A DNA stretch of 64,000 nucleotides from positions 10,094 through 74,093 of the forward strand of contig CAWBSY010000021.1 of NCBI GenBank assembly GCA_963791575.1. The letters run 5' to 3'. This stretch comes from JAOAPG01 sp963791575. GTDB lineage: Bacteria; Acidobacteriota; Terriglobia; Terriglobales; Acidobacteriaceae. The position numbers and the translations under genes were made by a program. Within the stretch, counting starts at the first letter, position 1. Each line of letters begins with the position of its first letter. Below the pieces are notes generated by a model that did no database searches, was not told the DNA's origin, and saw nothing but the letters and a program-made list of their open reading frames with translations. Of the stretch, positions 1 through 8,228 are shown in pieces.

Positions 1-2045
1 GGATAGGCCAACCCTGGAAGTTGAAGGCTGGAGACTGAGAATGATCCCACTTTGTTGTACTCGAAGATATCTCCTGCTTGCCCGGTCGCACGTTCTCCGT
101 AGTAGATCCCAATTCCGCCACGAAGAACGAATGGGGTCTTTTCAAGCGGTTGCCAGGAAAACCCAAAGCGAGGCGAGAAATCATGATTGTTCGAATTGTA
201 AAGAGGCACCCCATGTCCGCGGAACGGGCTGAATGGACCGTCTTGCACGTTAACGGCGTTCCCGGTTGAGTCAACCATTACGCCAAAATTGTCATAACGC
301 AGCCCAAGGTTGATGGTCAGGCGAGGAGCTACCCGGTAATCCTCCTGGACAAAAGCGGCCCATTGTCCGTTGTGAATGTGCTCCTCCGGCTCATGTCCGC
401 TAAAGCCCAAACCATCGCTGACAGTCGCGGGTGTGTCGGCTGCGAAAGAAGCCAGGTCTGGGAAGGTGAGAACGGCCACGCTGACTTGGTTGAGTCCGGA
501 TACCCAGTAGGTATAGTCACCGCCAAAACTCAAGGTGCTTTTTCCATTGACCCAGGTTGCTTTATCGTCGACTTCGCCTTCCGTGACACCCCAGTGTTTT
601 TTGTTTCCGCCTCCGGAAACAATGACGCCGGGAATCGTAATATCGGGAATATTGAAGATTGAGGGATCGCCTCTGAGGCGCGTTTCCCGGTACCGGTTCA
701 TCCCCAACTTGAAGTCATTGAGAAACGAAGTTGAAAATGTGTGGTCCCAATCGAACGCCGCAGTTTGATGTCGTGAAGGTTGCAAAAAGCCATAGCCGGG
801 AAAAATGCTCAGACCATTGGCAGTGGTGCCGCCTTGAACCGACTGCGCCCCACTTACAACACCGTCGTTCATTACGTAACGAATAAAGACTCGATCTTTT
901 TCTGAAAAGTTGTAGTCAATGCGTCCGGTGGCCAGATCCTGGCGCGTATTGGTCTGGACCGTGTGTTGATAATTGCCGAGATTCGGATCTCCGGCAATCG
1001 CGGAAGTCGGAAGCGGTGTGGCGTTCAAGAATGGTGCAAGACGCGGGTCGACCGTGGCCCGGAAGGAAGCAGTTGGAACAACGGCAAACCCAGGATACGG
1101 AAAGTGAATCCGCTGTCCTTCATAGCTCAACATGAAGAACGCCTTGTTCTTTTTAATAGGTCCGGAGATCATTCCTCCGAAATCATTCAGTTTCAGACTC
1201 CCCTTTCCTGTGCTGGTTGCAAAATACGGAGTTGCATCCATGGCACCGTTTCGGAAGAAGTCATAAAAATCGTAATGAAGCTGGTTGGTTCCGGTCTTGG
1301 TGATCACATTTACGTATCCGCTCGAGCCTTTTGAATCAGCCGAGTAGTTTTCGGTTTGGATGTCGAACTCCTGGACGGAGTCCATGCTCGTCATATTCAG
1401 GTTGAAGTTGAGCGAGCCAAAGTAGAAACCGGTGTCGGTGCCAATACTGTTGTCGATACCGTCCAGTCGCAAGCTGGAGCCGCCTTGATTCTGCCCGTTG
1501 ATGGTGAAGCCCAGAGACGATCCGCTCGAAGCTTGTTGGGCGATCGATACCGAAGGCCCCAATAGCACCAATTCCGAGGGACTTCGGCCCTGGAGTGGCA
1601 TGTTTTCAATTTGGGTCTGCGAAACCTGGGATTTGACTGCGCTGTCCTGGGTTTGTAACAGCTGTCCCTCAGCCGTAACTTGGACCGTTTCCGAAACGGT
1701 TCCCGGCGACAGACTAACGTTCACCTCAAGCTGTTGCGTACTACTAAGGTTGAGGGGCCCTTGTTTTACGGTACGAAAGCCCGTATTGCTGATTTCAAGA
1801 GAATACGTACCCGCAAACAACTCGCGAATACTGAAAAGTCCATCAGCGCCGGTGACAGCGGTGGACTTAATGCCGGTGTCCTGGTTGGTAGCTTCGACCC
1901 TCGCGCCGTGAACCACGGCTCCGGATTGGTCATGCACTGTCCCGACAATGGCGCCAGTTGTAACCTGAGCGGACAGGCTTGCCGCCAGTAATAACAACCC
2001 TAGACAACACTCCAATAATCTTCGTATAGCCACGTTTTTTGCCAT
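1..2045 (-). CDS. TonB-dependent receptor, Oar-like (3' end outside window)
   Basis: Outer-membrane receptor, presumably for energised uptake of an oligosaccharide or other large substrate. I translated the minus strand from the ATG at 2045; the frame stays open to the left edge (about 681 codons), so the C-terminal barrel and stop are missing. A signal peptide (basic start, hydrophobic CLGLLLLAASL, cleavage near SAQ) is followed by a carboxypeptidase-regulatory-like domain at about residues 28-110 (GAIVGTVHDQSGAVV, then GLFSIRELFAGTYSL), a plug region (INGQNQGGSSLRLDGIDNS) and barrel strands rich in aromatic residues. This domain order is typical of the very large Oar-like family of Acidobacteriota (usually about 1000-1200 residues). 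It has its own promoter upstream. No SusD-like partner is encoded in the window. The substrate is unknown; linkage to the sugar-acid genes is positional only. Confidence 0.9.
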   Translation of the reverse strand, partial: MAKNVAIRRLLECCLGLLLLAASLSAQVTTGAIVGTVHDQSGAVVHGARVEATNQDTGIKSTAVTGADGLFSIRELFAGTYSLEISNTGFRTVKQGPLNLSSTQQLEVNVSLSPGTVSETVQVTAEGQLLQTQDSAVKSQVSQTQIENMPLQGRSPSELVLLGPSVSIAQQASSGSSLGFTINGQNQGGSSLRLDGIDNSIGTDTGFYFGSLNFNLNMTSMDSVQEFDIQTENYSADSKGSSGYVNVITKTGTNQLHYDFYDFFRNGAMDATPYFATSTGKGSLKLNDFGGMISGPIKKNKAFFMLSYEGQRIHFPYPGFAVVPTASFRATVDPRLAPFLNATPLPTSAIAGDPNLGNYQHTVQTNTRQDLATGRIDYNFSEKDRVFIRYVMNDGVVSGAQSVQGGTTANGLSIFPGYGFLQPSRHQTAAFDWDHTFSTSFLNDFKLGMNRYRETRLRGDPSIFNIPDITIPGVIVSGGGNKKHWGVTEGEVDDKATWVNGKSTLSFGGDYTYWVSGLNQVSVAVLTFPDLASFAADTPATVSDGLGFSGHEPEEHIHNGQWAAFVQEDYRVAPRLTINLGLRYDNFGVMVDSTGNAVNVQDGPFSPFRGHGVPLYNSNNHDFSPRFGFSWQPLEKTPFVLRGGIGIYYGERATGQAGDIFEYNKVGSFSVSSLQLPGLAY

Positions 2046-2147
2046 GTCGAGTTCTCTCCTATAACCGGGGGGCCTTTGATGAATTGGTTGGTGTAGCACC
2101 AAATTTCAGCATCTGTGCCAGAAAAACACCCTGGCTCAGACGCGAAC

Positions 2148-2176
2148 AACTTACGAGTTCCCCAATGGATTGTCAA
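2148..2176 (-). promoter_or_regulatory. Sigma70-type promoter of TonB receptor
   Basis: Read on the minus strand: -35 TTGACA (2176-2171), 17-nt spacer, -10 TAAGTT (2153-2148). The -35 is a perfect consensus and the leader to the ATG at 2045 would be about 95 nt. The same CTTGACA plus 17-nt layout recurs at several other operons in the window. Confidence 0.65.
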
Positions 2177-2182
2177 GGATTT

Positions 2183-2196
2183 TATTTAATTAAATA
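2183..2196. promoter_or_regulatory. AT-rich palindrome, candidate operator
   Basis: TATTTAATTAAATA is a perfect 14-bp palindrome starting 7 bp upstream of the -35 box of the TonB receptor promoter. Inverted repeats lie in a similar place at 48231, 51072, 57208 and 63710, suggesting an activator or repressor site, but AT-rich palindromes also arise by chance. Confidence 0.4.
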
Positions 2197-2392
2197 GTAA
2201 ATACATTTTAGAACCTCGAATTAACTCATATTTACTTCATTGATAAATTAATGTGGGCTAGCAATACTCTAGCTAACCAGCCGGTCAGCGGTGCAAATAG
2301 CCTTTGAAGAACCCAGGTTCTGAGTCCAGGGCATCTTTATTGCGGGGTGGGATTGGTGACAAAAGGCGACTCGGAGCTGGGGACGAGCAAGC

Positions 2393-3295
2393 TTAGAGCT
2401 TCTGGAATGCGGAAAACCGGTTTTCCGCCTGGCCTGCGACATCGGTTTCAATTGCGTAGAGTCCGCCAGCCAGCCGGTGACTTTGCTGGCCTTCGCTGGC
2501 GGCGGTGGTGACATATAAGGTTTCCAGGCTGGCACCGCCAAAAGTGCAAGTCGTGATATTCGTCACCGGCATTTCCACGATGCGGTCGATATTTCCATCG
2601 GGGGCCACGCGCACGATACATCCACCATAGAAGCGGCAATTCCAGAGGTAGCCTTCGGAATCAACCGCGGAGCCATCCGGCAAGCCGCGCGCAAAATCTT
2701 TCAGAAAGGGCTTTTCACCCGTAATGTTTCCGGTGTCGGGATCATAGTCATACGACCAGATCGTATTCTCCAGAGTGTCCCCGAAATAAAAATGTCGCCG
2801 GTCGGGACTCCAGGCCAAGGTGTTGGAGATGCCGAGATTCCGGCGGAAGACGGTCGTTCGGCGGTCGGGATCCACCCGATAGAGAATTCCATCCTTGCCG
2901 CCGGCCTCTCCGTTTGAGCCATCGGCGTTAACGTTGTTGCGCATCGAGCCAATCCAAAGCGAGCCACGGGGATCGGCACGGCCGTCATTCAAGCGAACTT
3001 TCGGCCAACCTTCGAGATGAAACTTGTGCTCGTGCCGCGCGTCGGTAGCCGGCTCCCATAAGATCACGCCCGAGCCCAGGACAACGGCGAGCACATCATC
3101 GCGATCTGTCAGGATAACTGCGGTCACAGGTTCATCGAAAAACCACGTCCGGACGCACTGGTCGGCGAGAGTGAAGCGATGAATCAGAAATCGATTGATG
3201 TCAGTCCAGTACACCGCCAAGTGGGCGGCGTGCCAGACCGCACCTTCCCCGCAGCGATCACCGGTGGGAGCAACGCAAATAGGTTGGGAGGTCAT
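2393..3295 (-). CDS. SMP-30/gluconolactonase family sugar lactonase
   Basis: Six-bladed propeller lactonase (300 aa) expected to hydrolyse aldonolactones to aldonic acids in the cytoplasm, using one divalent metal. The family's metal ligands are recognisable: Glu17 (CGEGAVW), Asn158 (ISNTLAW) and Asp207 (LPDGSAVD), plus the substrate-side Asn103 (RLNDGR). I chose the ATG at 3295 (MTSQPI) because it lies 4 nt after the UxuA stop; a frame open to 3325 would overlap UxuA by 26 nt. It is the last gene of the six-gene operon starting at 9614. The pairing with mannonate dehydratase suggests it opens a hexonolactone in the same pathway. The specific sugar cannot be told. Paralogues: 37921-38805 and 48348-49247. 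Confidence 0.88.
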   Translation of the reverse strand: MTSQPICVAPTGDRCGEGAVWHAAHLAVYWTDINRFLIHRFTLADQCVRTWFFDEPVTAVILTDRDDVLAVVLGSGVILWEPATDARHEHKFHLEGWPKVRLNDGRADPRGSLWIGSMRNNVNADGSNGEAGGKDGILYRVDPDRRTTVFRRNLGISNTLAWSPDRRHFYFGDTLENTIWSYDYDPDTGNITGEKPFLKDFARGLPDGSAVDSEGYLWNCRFYGGCIVRVAPDGNIDRIVEMPVTNITTCTFGGASLETLYVTTAASEGQQSHRLAGGLYAIETDVAGQAENRFSAFQKL

Positions 3296-3299
3296 CTTT

Positions 3300-4490
3300 T
3301 TAGTTTCCAAGTTTCGGAATTGCATATTTCAGGCCGTGCACTACCCCGCGAAGTTCAGCGAGTCCCTTGAGACGTCCCACCAGCGAGTACCCGGGATTTA
3401 TTTTTTTGTCGATATCGTCCGCCAGCAAGTGGCCATGGTCGGGGCGCATGGGAATCTCATGATCTTCTCTTCCTGCAGTTCGCCGTCGCTTTTCTTCCTC
3501 CAGCAGGGATCGAATGACGCCCACCACGTCCGAAGTACCTTCGAGGTGCGCAGCTTCGTGGAACGAACCATCATTCTCGCGGGTCACCTGGCGAAGATGG
3601 ACGAAGTGAATCCGCGAAGCAAATTCGTGGATCATGGCGAGCAAATCGTTATCGGCCCGCGCTCCGTAGGATCCAACGCAGAATGTCAGACCATTCGTGG
3701 CGGTATCGCATCCGTCGAGAATCGCACGTGCGTCGTCCCTCGTGGAAACCACGCGAGGAAGACCAAAAAGCGACCAGGGCGGATCGTCGGGATGAATTGC
3801 CAGACGAATACCGGATTCCTCAGCAACTGGGACCGCTTCCTTTAAGAAGGCAATCAGGTTGGCGCGGAGATCGGCGGGAGTGATCCCTTCGTATTCCGTC
3901 AACAGGGCCCGAATGGTTTCGCGGTTGTAGGAAGCCTCGGCGCCCGGCAAACCTGCAATGATTGTTTGTTCCAGATTTGTCCGGCGCTCCTCCGACATCG
4001 CATTAAACCGGGCTTGCGCAGAAGCAATTCGTTCGGCGGGGAACTCAGCTTCGGCGTTCTTGCGCCGCAGAATAAAAAGATCATAAGCGGCGAAATCGAT
4101 CGCGTCGAAACGCAACGCATATGCGGTGCTGGGCAGACGCCATCGCAGATCGGTCCGTGTCCAATCGACGACGGGCATGAAGTTATAGCAGACGATTTTG
4201 ACGCCGCCTTTGCCGACTGCCCGTAGTGAAGCTTTCCAGGCATCGATGTATTGCCGGTAGGGCCCGGATCGCAGCTTGATGGAGTTGTGTATGGGAATGC
4301 TCTCCACTACCGACCACGCCAACCCGGCGGCTTCAATCTCCGCCTTGCGTCCAAGCACTTGATCCAACGGCCACGCTTCCCCGCGATAGAGGTTGTGCAG
4401 AGCGGTGACAATGCCCGTAGCCCCCGCTTGTTTCACGTAGTCCAGCGAGACTGGATCTTGCGGCCCAAACCAGCGCCAGGTTTCTTTCAT
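3300..4490 (-). CDS. uxuA: Mannonate dehydratase
   Basis: Converts D-mannonate to 2-keto-3-deoxy-D-gluconate, the dehydration step of glucuronate breakdown. At 396 aa it matches the length of E. coli UxuA (394). It begins with the family signature MKETWRWFGP and keeps the TIM-barrel motifs: IPIHNSIK near residue 66, VCYNFMPVVDWTRTDL near 100, AIHPDDPP near 255, VHLRQV and MRPDHGH near 350. ATG at 4490. It lies 28 nt below the secreted MBL-fold gene and 4 nt above SMP-30. No fructuronate reductase (UxuB), uronate isomerase (UxaC) or KDG kinase is in the window, so mannonate probably arrives by another route, for example an aldonolactone opened by SMP-30. Function is among the most secure in the window. 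Confidence 0.95.
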   Translation of the reverse strand: MKETWRWFGPQDPVSLDYVKQAGATGIVTALHNLYRGEAWPLDQVLGRKAEIEAAGLAWSVVESIPIHNSIKLRSGPYRQYIDAWKASLRAVGKGGVKIVCYNFMPVVDWTRTDLRWRLPSTAYALRFDAIDFAAYDLFILRRKNAEAEFPAERIASAQARFNAMSEERRTNLEQTIIAGLPGAEASYNRETIRALLTEYEGITPADLRANLIAFLKEAVPVAEESGIRLAIHPDDPPWSLFGLPRVVSTRDDARAILDGCDTATNGLTFCVGSYGARADNDLLAMIHEFASRIHFVHLRQVTRENDGSFHEAAHLEGTSDVVGVIRSLLEEEKRRRTAGREDHEIPMRPDHGHLLADDIDKKINPGYSLVGRLKGLAELRGVVHGLKYAIPKLGN

Positions 4491-4518
4491 AAGCCGACTA
4501 TTCCCGCACTTCGAATGT

Positions 4519-5547
4519 TTATTTTGTGTACGTCTTGGTTTTATTGTTTCTGGAATTCACGATCGTAAAATTCCCATCTGGCTGTGCCGACACTTTTATG
4601 TAATTGCCATTGTCCGGATCTTCCGTCGGATTGGCAATAAACTCTTCCGCAACATTGTGGTCTTTGCCGCCTTCCACCGAATAGTGCAACTGCCAGAAGT
4701 CTTGCAAGCCGGGAGAGTCATGAACAATCTGCCAGGCAACCGGCGTGCCACCTTCACGAGCACCATTGTCCAGGATCGCGGCCCGCGGATGCAGCGCCCA
4801 CACCATTCCTTTGGAATTCGACTCCGAGAAGCCATGATGCGACACTAGAAAAAGATCGACGGACCCAACCAGGTTTCGGGGGCAAAATATTTCCAACTCT
4901 TTCTTCCGGGTTAGATCTCCAAGATCGATAAAGCGAAAATTCTTGTAGGTGATCAGCGTGCCCAATGAACGCGCATTTTCGCCAGCATCGTTAGCCGGTT
5001 CAGGATCGGCCCCGCAATTCGAATTTGCGTCACCGGCCCCGGGTAGAGGCGACGTAATGTGCTCGCCGGCGGAACTCAGCACCTGCACGGTAATTCCCTT
5101 TATCGGGATGGTGTCTCCGGGCTTCACGATCATGCGATGAGAGTTCCCTACCACTTTGAGATAAGCGGCAAAATCTTCGCGCGGCTCTTTGACGTCCTGC
5201 ATATTGGGACCGTGATCAACGAATGTTCCGATCTTCATTCGCTCCGCGAGTTGCGGCACGCCTCCCACATGATCGCGATGGTAGTGCGTAATCAGCACAT
5301 AATCGAGCTTTTTGACTCCGGCTACTTTCGCCGCTGCCACAATGCGATCGGCATCCCGGCCATTGAAGCCGGGCCAACCGGTATCAATCAGAAGCGATTG
5401 CCCAGAGGGACTGACGATCAGCGTGGCCTGGCCGCCTTCAACATCGATGGCATAGATTTGCAATGCCTTGGATTTGGCGACGGCTTGCCCCAAAAACAAA
5501 CTTATGAAAACACTGACAATCCAGATACGCAGCGTGAGTCTAATCAT
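4519..5547 (-). CDS. Secreted metallo-beta-lactamase-fold hydrolase, ComEC/Rec2-like
   Basis: Zinc-dependent hydrolase of the MBL superfamily (342 aa). The start is set at the ATG 5547 (MIRLTLRIW), preceded by GAGGAA about 6 nt upstream; an in-frame extension to 5607 would overlap the MFS gene. Residues 1-24 form a signal peptide (VSVFISLFLGQAVA), so it is exported. The metal motif THYHRDH lies at 87-93, and SHHGFSES later in the chain is characteristic of the ComEC/Rec2-like branch, which is usually a domain of DNA-uptake or phosphodiesterase proteins. Here it stands alone without ComEC membrane segments. Its place between a sugar carrier and UxuA suggests a secreted esterase or phosphodiesterase in substrate release; this is inference. 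Confidence 0.82.
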   Translation of the reverse strand: MIRLTLRIWIVSVFISLFLGQAVAKSKALQIYAIDVEGGQATLIVSPSGQSLLIDTGWPGFNGRDADRIVAAAKVAGVKKLDYVLITHYHRDHVGGVPQLAERMKIGTFVDHGPNMQDVKEPREDFAAYLKVVGNSHRMIVKPGDTIPIKGITVQVLSSAGEHITSPLPGAGDANSNCGADPEPANDAGENARSLGTLITYKNFRFIDLGDLTRKKELEIFCPRNLVGSVDLFLVSHHGFSESNSKGMVWALHPRAAILDNGAREGGTPVAWQIVHDSPGLQDFWQLHYSVEGGKDHNVAEEFIANPTEDPDNGNYIKVSAQPDGNFTIVNSRNNKTKTYTK

Positions 5548-5593
5548 TGAAGTTCCTCGAAATAAAAATTGATTTATGAAATGCACGAAAGCA

Positions 5594-6835
5594 TTAAACC
5601 GTTCCATAAAGACGCCTTTCGCGAAGATATCGAATCAAGCCCGTTGCGCTTAGTAGTCCGCCAAAAAGAGGAGCGCAGAGAATTCCCCGCTCGATCCCGA
5701 AGTCGGTACCCAGAACGCCGATAATGTATGGCCCCAAGGCAGCTCCCATATTCCCTAGTCCGGCGAAAAGCGAAAAAGCCGTTCCGAGACGGTCCGACAA
5801 CCGGCATCCCAGGTAAGAATTCAGCGAAGGGCCGACCGCCGAAATGAAGCCGCCTCCCAACACGAACATGGTGATTCCAACCGCATAGTTTGGCGCAAGA
5901 ATCGTAGCTGTGAATGCCATGGTTTCGGCCGCCGAGCACATCGCGATGACCTTCAACTCCGGGATTTTCCAGCGCGCCGTGATCCAACCAAAAATCAGGC
6001 GTCCTGCCAGAATGCCCGCGCCTTCGGCGCTGAGCAAATATGCTGCATGCGCGGGATCGACGTGGAGACGCCGGATATAAAGTTGACCGACAAATGCCAC
6101 CATCCCCGCTTGCGCCAGCCCATGACAAAAGCACAACAACACCGCCGTATGAAAAGCTGAATCGCGAAGAATCTCTTTGGTATGGACGGCATTCTTTTTC
6201 AGCGCTTCGGCGGTGGGAGGACCATCTCCCATGCTTCTCGCGGGAACACAAAGTGCCCAGATCACCAGGATGCCGAGCACGGTGGCGCCGGCAAAGTAAC
6301 CGGAGCGCCAGGTCAAATGCCATCGTGCAGCATGCATGATCCACAAACCCAGAATTGCCGGACCGAGCATCGTTCCGCTGGCATCGCTCAAACCGGCGAG
6401 CAGAAAAACGCTCTGTCGCCTTTCCTGAAAATGCGCGCTGATGGTTGACCCGACAACCACCACCAGACAGACAATCGCCAGGCCGAGCAAGCCAGCGCAG
6501 ACCAGGATCAAATTCACTCCGCGCGCGCCGCCGATCAAAAGCAGACTGCCTCCGGCAACGGCGAGAGCGGCAACTGCGGTTCGCTTCAGTCCGAGTAAAG
6601 CAAGCAACGGCCCGCCCACCACGCCGATCAACACACTACTGAGGTAGAAAAGAAATTCTGCCTGCCCCAGATTCTTCAGCGTTGCGCCTAGTTCGTGCCG
6701 CAAAATGGGAAAAGTGGTGGGAAGAAAATTACGAACTCCTCCGTATCCCAAACCAACGGCAATTACAAACCAAAAAATCGGGTCCTTCCAAATTGGCTCA
6801 GCCGCACCTGGGGACACCTCGGTATTAGCCGCCAT
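5594..6835 (-). CDS. MFS transporter, probable sugar-acid carrier
   Basis: Twelve-helix major facilitator (413 aa) in the inner membrane. Hydrophobic helices are spread along the whole chain, starting with FWFVIAVGLGYGGVRNFLP, and the sequence ends in a short basic tail (RYLRERRLYGTV). It is closely related to the carrier at 40024-41280: both begin with EPIWKDP(I/V)FWFVIA and share GQLY and SLNSYLG(C/G)R segments, so they form a paralogous pair in two catabolic operons. It sits between the aminotransferase (30-nt gap) and the MBL-fold gene. Most likely imports a monomeric acid sugar by proton symport; substrate unproven. Confidence 0.88.
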   Translation of the reverse strand: MAANTEVSPGAAEPIWKDPIFWFVIAVGLGYGGVRNFLPTTFPILRHELGATLKNLGQAEFLFYLSSVLIGVVGGPLLALLGLKRTAVAALAVAGGSLLLIGGARGVNLILVCAGLLGLAIVCLVVVVGSTISAHFQERRQSVFLLAGLSDASGTMLGPAILGLWIMHAARWHLTWRSGYFAGATVLGILVIWALCVPARSMGDGPPTAEALKKNAVHTKEILRDSAFHTAVLLCFCHGLAQAGMVAFVGQLYIRRLHVDPAHAAYLLSAEGAGILAGRLIFGWITARWKIPELKVIAMCSAAETMAFTATILAPNYAVGITMFVLGGGFISAVGPSLNSYLGCRLSDRLGTAFSLFAGLGNMGAALGPYIIGVLGTDFGIERGILCAPLFGGLLSATGLIRYLRERRLYGTV

Positions 6836-6865
6836 AAGTTTTCCCCAGTTTTCGGTAGCGATCAG

Positions 6866-8197
6866 CTATGGACGCAAACTTTCATCTAATGCGGTCAAGG
6901 TCAAATCAATGTCCGCTTCGGTGTGGGCAGCGGAAATCGAAAGCTGCTTCACCTCAACCGGAAAGAAATAAATTCCCTTTTCCACCATGCGGAGCCGCAT
7001 CTTCAAGTCGCGAGCAAAATCGTGGTTCGAGGCAAGGTCATGCCAATCGCGAGGCTCATGATCCATGAAATAAATGCAGAAAGCCGAACCCTGGCGAGCA
7101 ACCAAACCTGCAATGCCGCGAGACTGAAGTATGGATTCGATTCCAGTTTGCACGCGCTGTCCCAACTGTTCGAGCTTCCGATAAATCTCTCCGTTCCCCT
7201 CCAGCAAGCGCTCGATGGTTGCAATCGCGGCCGCAACGGAAATGGGATGTCCATTATAGGTGCCGGCCACGAAGGGCCGCTTGGCGGGATCGGGATCGGC
7301 GATTTGTCCCATCAGATTACGTCTTCCGACCAGGGCTGAAATCGGAAAGCCATTGGCCATCGCTTTGGCAAACACCGCCAAATCGGGCTTCACACCGCCG
7401 AGTTTGCTGTATCCACCGACCGAATAGCGGAAACCGGTTTTCACTTCGTCGAAAATCAAAATGAATCCGTATTTTTCTGCCAGATTTCGCAGTCCCTGTA
7501 AGTAGCCCGGCTGTGGCTTTAGAATTCCTACGTTTTGCAGAATCGGTTCCGTAATCAACGCGGCCACGGGATAACGCTCGCATACATAGCGCACGGATTC
7601 GAGATCGTTAAAATTTATTGGATGTACCAATTGCTGATGGGCCACCGGAACGCCAACGCCTAACGGAATATATTTGTACTCACCCGGCGAAACTCTGGGA
7701 CCAATCTTTTCCAACGGGGTCAGGACATTGCAGGCGACGTCATTGTGGGAACCGTTGAATCCGCCTTGCATCACAATGACATGGTCGCGACCCGTGACAC
7801 CGCGCGACAGCCGAATGGCAGCCATGGTGGCTTCGGTGCCGGTATTCAGGATTTGCGCCAGTTCGCAGACTTCGATGTTTTCACACATGAGTTCGGTGAG
7901 ACGGCCTTCGAGCGAATTCGTGCCGCTACCACAGAGACTCAGTCCGCGCTTTAGAACTTCTTCCACGGCCTCATTTACGCGTTTGTCGTTGTGGCCCAGA
8001 ATGGCCGGGGCAAATGCGGCGTGGTAATCGAGATAGCGATTTCCGTCTGCATCCCACATATACGCGCCGTCAGCACGTTCGAAAGCCAGCTCGGGCTCTA
8101 CCCTGCGAGGCAAAGACATCACTCCGCCAGGAATGTATTTGCGGTTGTGCGCGAAGATGTCTTTCGATTTCGCGTGCGTTTGTTGCAGTGTCTCCAT
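6866..8197 (-). CDS. Class III aminotransferase, glutamate-1-semialdehyde aminomutase-like
   Basis: PLP enzyme of fold type I, 443 aa. The start at ATG 8197 (METLQQ) is fixed by a strong GGAGG 8 nt upstream; longer frames to 8242 overlap the ceramidase-like gene. The PLP site is clear: Asp250 in FDEVKTGFR and the Schiff-base lysine near 278 in FAKAMANGFP. Overall it resembles HemL, but its setting inside a carbohydrate operon, and local differences (DEVKTGF instead of DEVMTGF), argue against a haem-biosynthesis role. Related GSAM-like enzymes transaminate other amino or keto substrates, so this one may process an amino sugar or amino acid released from the substrate. The exact reaction is unknown. 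Confidence 0.85.
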   Translation of the reverse strand: METLQQTHAKSKDIFAHNRKYIPGGVMSLPRRVEPELAFERADGAYMWDADGNRYLDYHAAFAPAILGHNDKRVNEAVEEVLKRGLSLCGSGTNSLEGRLTELMCENIEVCELAQILNTGTEATMAAIRLSRGVTGRDHVIVMQGGFNGSHNDVACNVLTPLEKIGPRVSPGEYKYIPLGVGVPVAHQQLVHPINFNDLESVRYVCERYPVAALITEPILQNVGILKPQPGYLQGLRNLAEKYGFILIFDEVKTGFRYSVGGYSKLGGVKPDLAVFAKAMANGFPISALVGRRNLMGQIADPDPAKRPFVAGTYNGHPISVAAAIATIERLLEGNGEIYRKLEQLGQRVQTGIESILQSRGIAGLVARQGSAFCIYFMDHEPRDWHDLASNHDFARDLKMRLRMVEKGIYFFPVEVKQLSISAAHTEADIDLTLTALDESLRP

Positions 8198-8228
8198 TCG
8201 TAAATCCTCCATAGTCAAAATCTTCGAT

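Larger units (their letters stand above)
2046..2392. other. Intergenic region, leader and promoter of TonB receptor
   Basis: This 347-base stretch holds no convincing gene. It contains the roughly 95-nt leader of the TonB receptor gene, its promoter (2148-2176) and a perfect AT-rich palindrome (2183-2196). A weak imperfect hairpin at 2256-2278 follows the SMP-30 gene but lacks a U tract. AT content is far higher than in the flanking genes. Confidence 0.7.

Noticed and set aside
2256..2278. Hairpin GGTTAGC/GCTAGCC (minus strand) after the SMP-30 gene as a terminator
   Set aside because: Short stem with a G-T pair, long loop and no U tract.
3195..3845. 216-codon plus-strand frame
   Set aside because: Antisense to UxuA and SMP-30.
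6866..8197. HemL (haem biosynthesis glutamate-1-semialdehyde aminomutase)
   Set aside because: Similar fold, but catabolic context and motif differences make the biosynthetic role unlikely; named only as GSAM-like.
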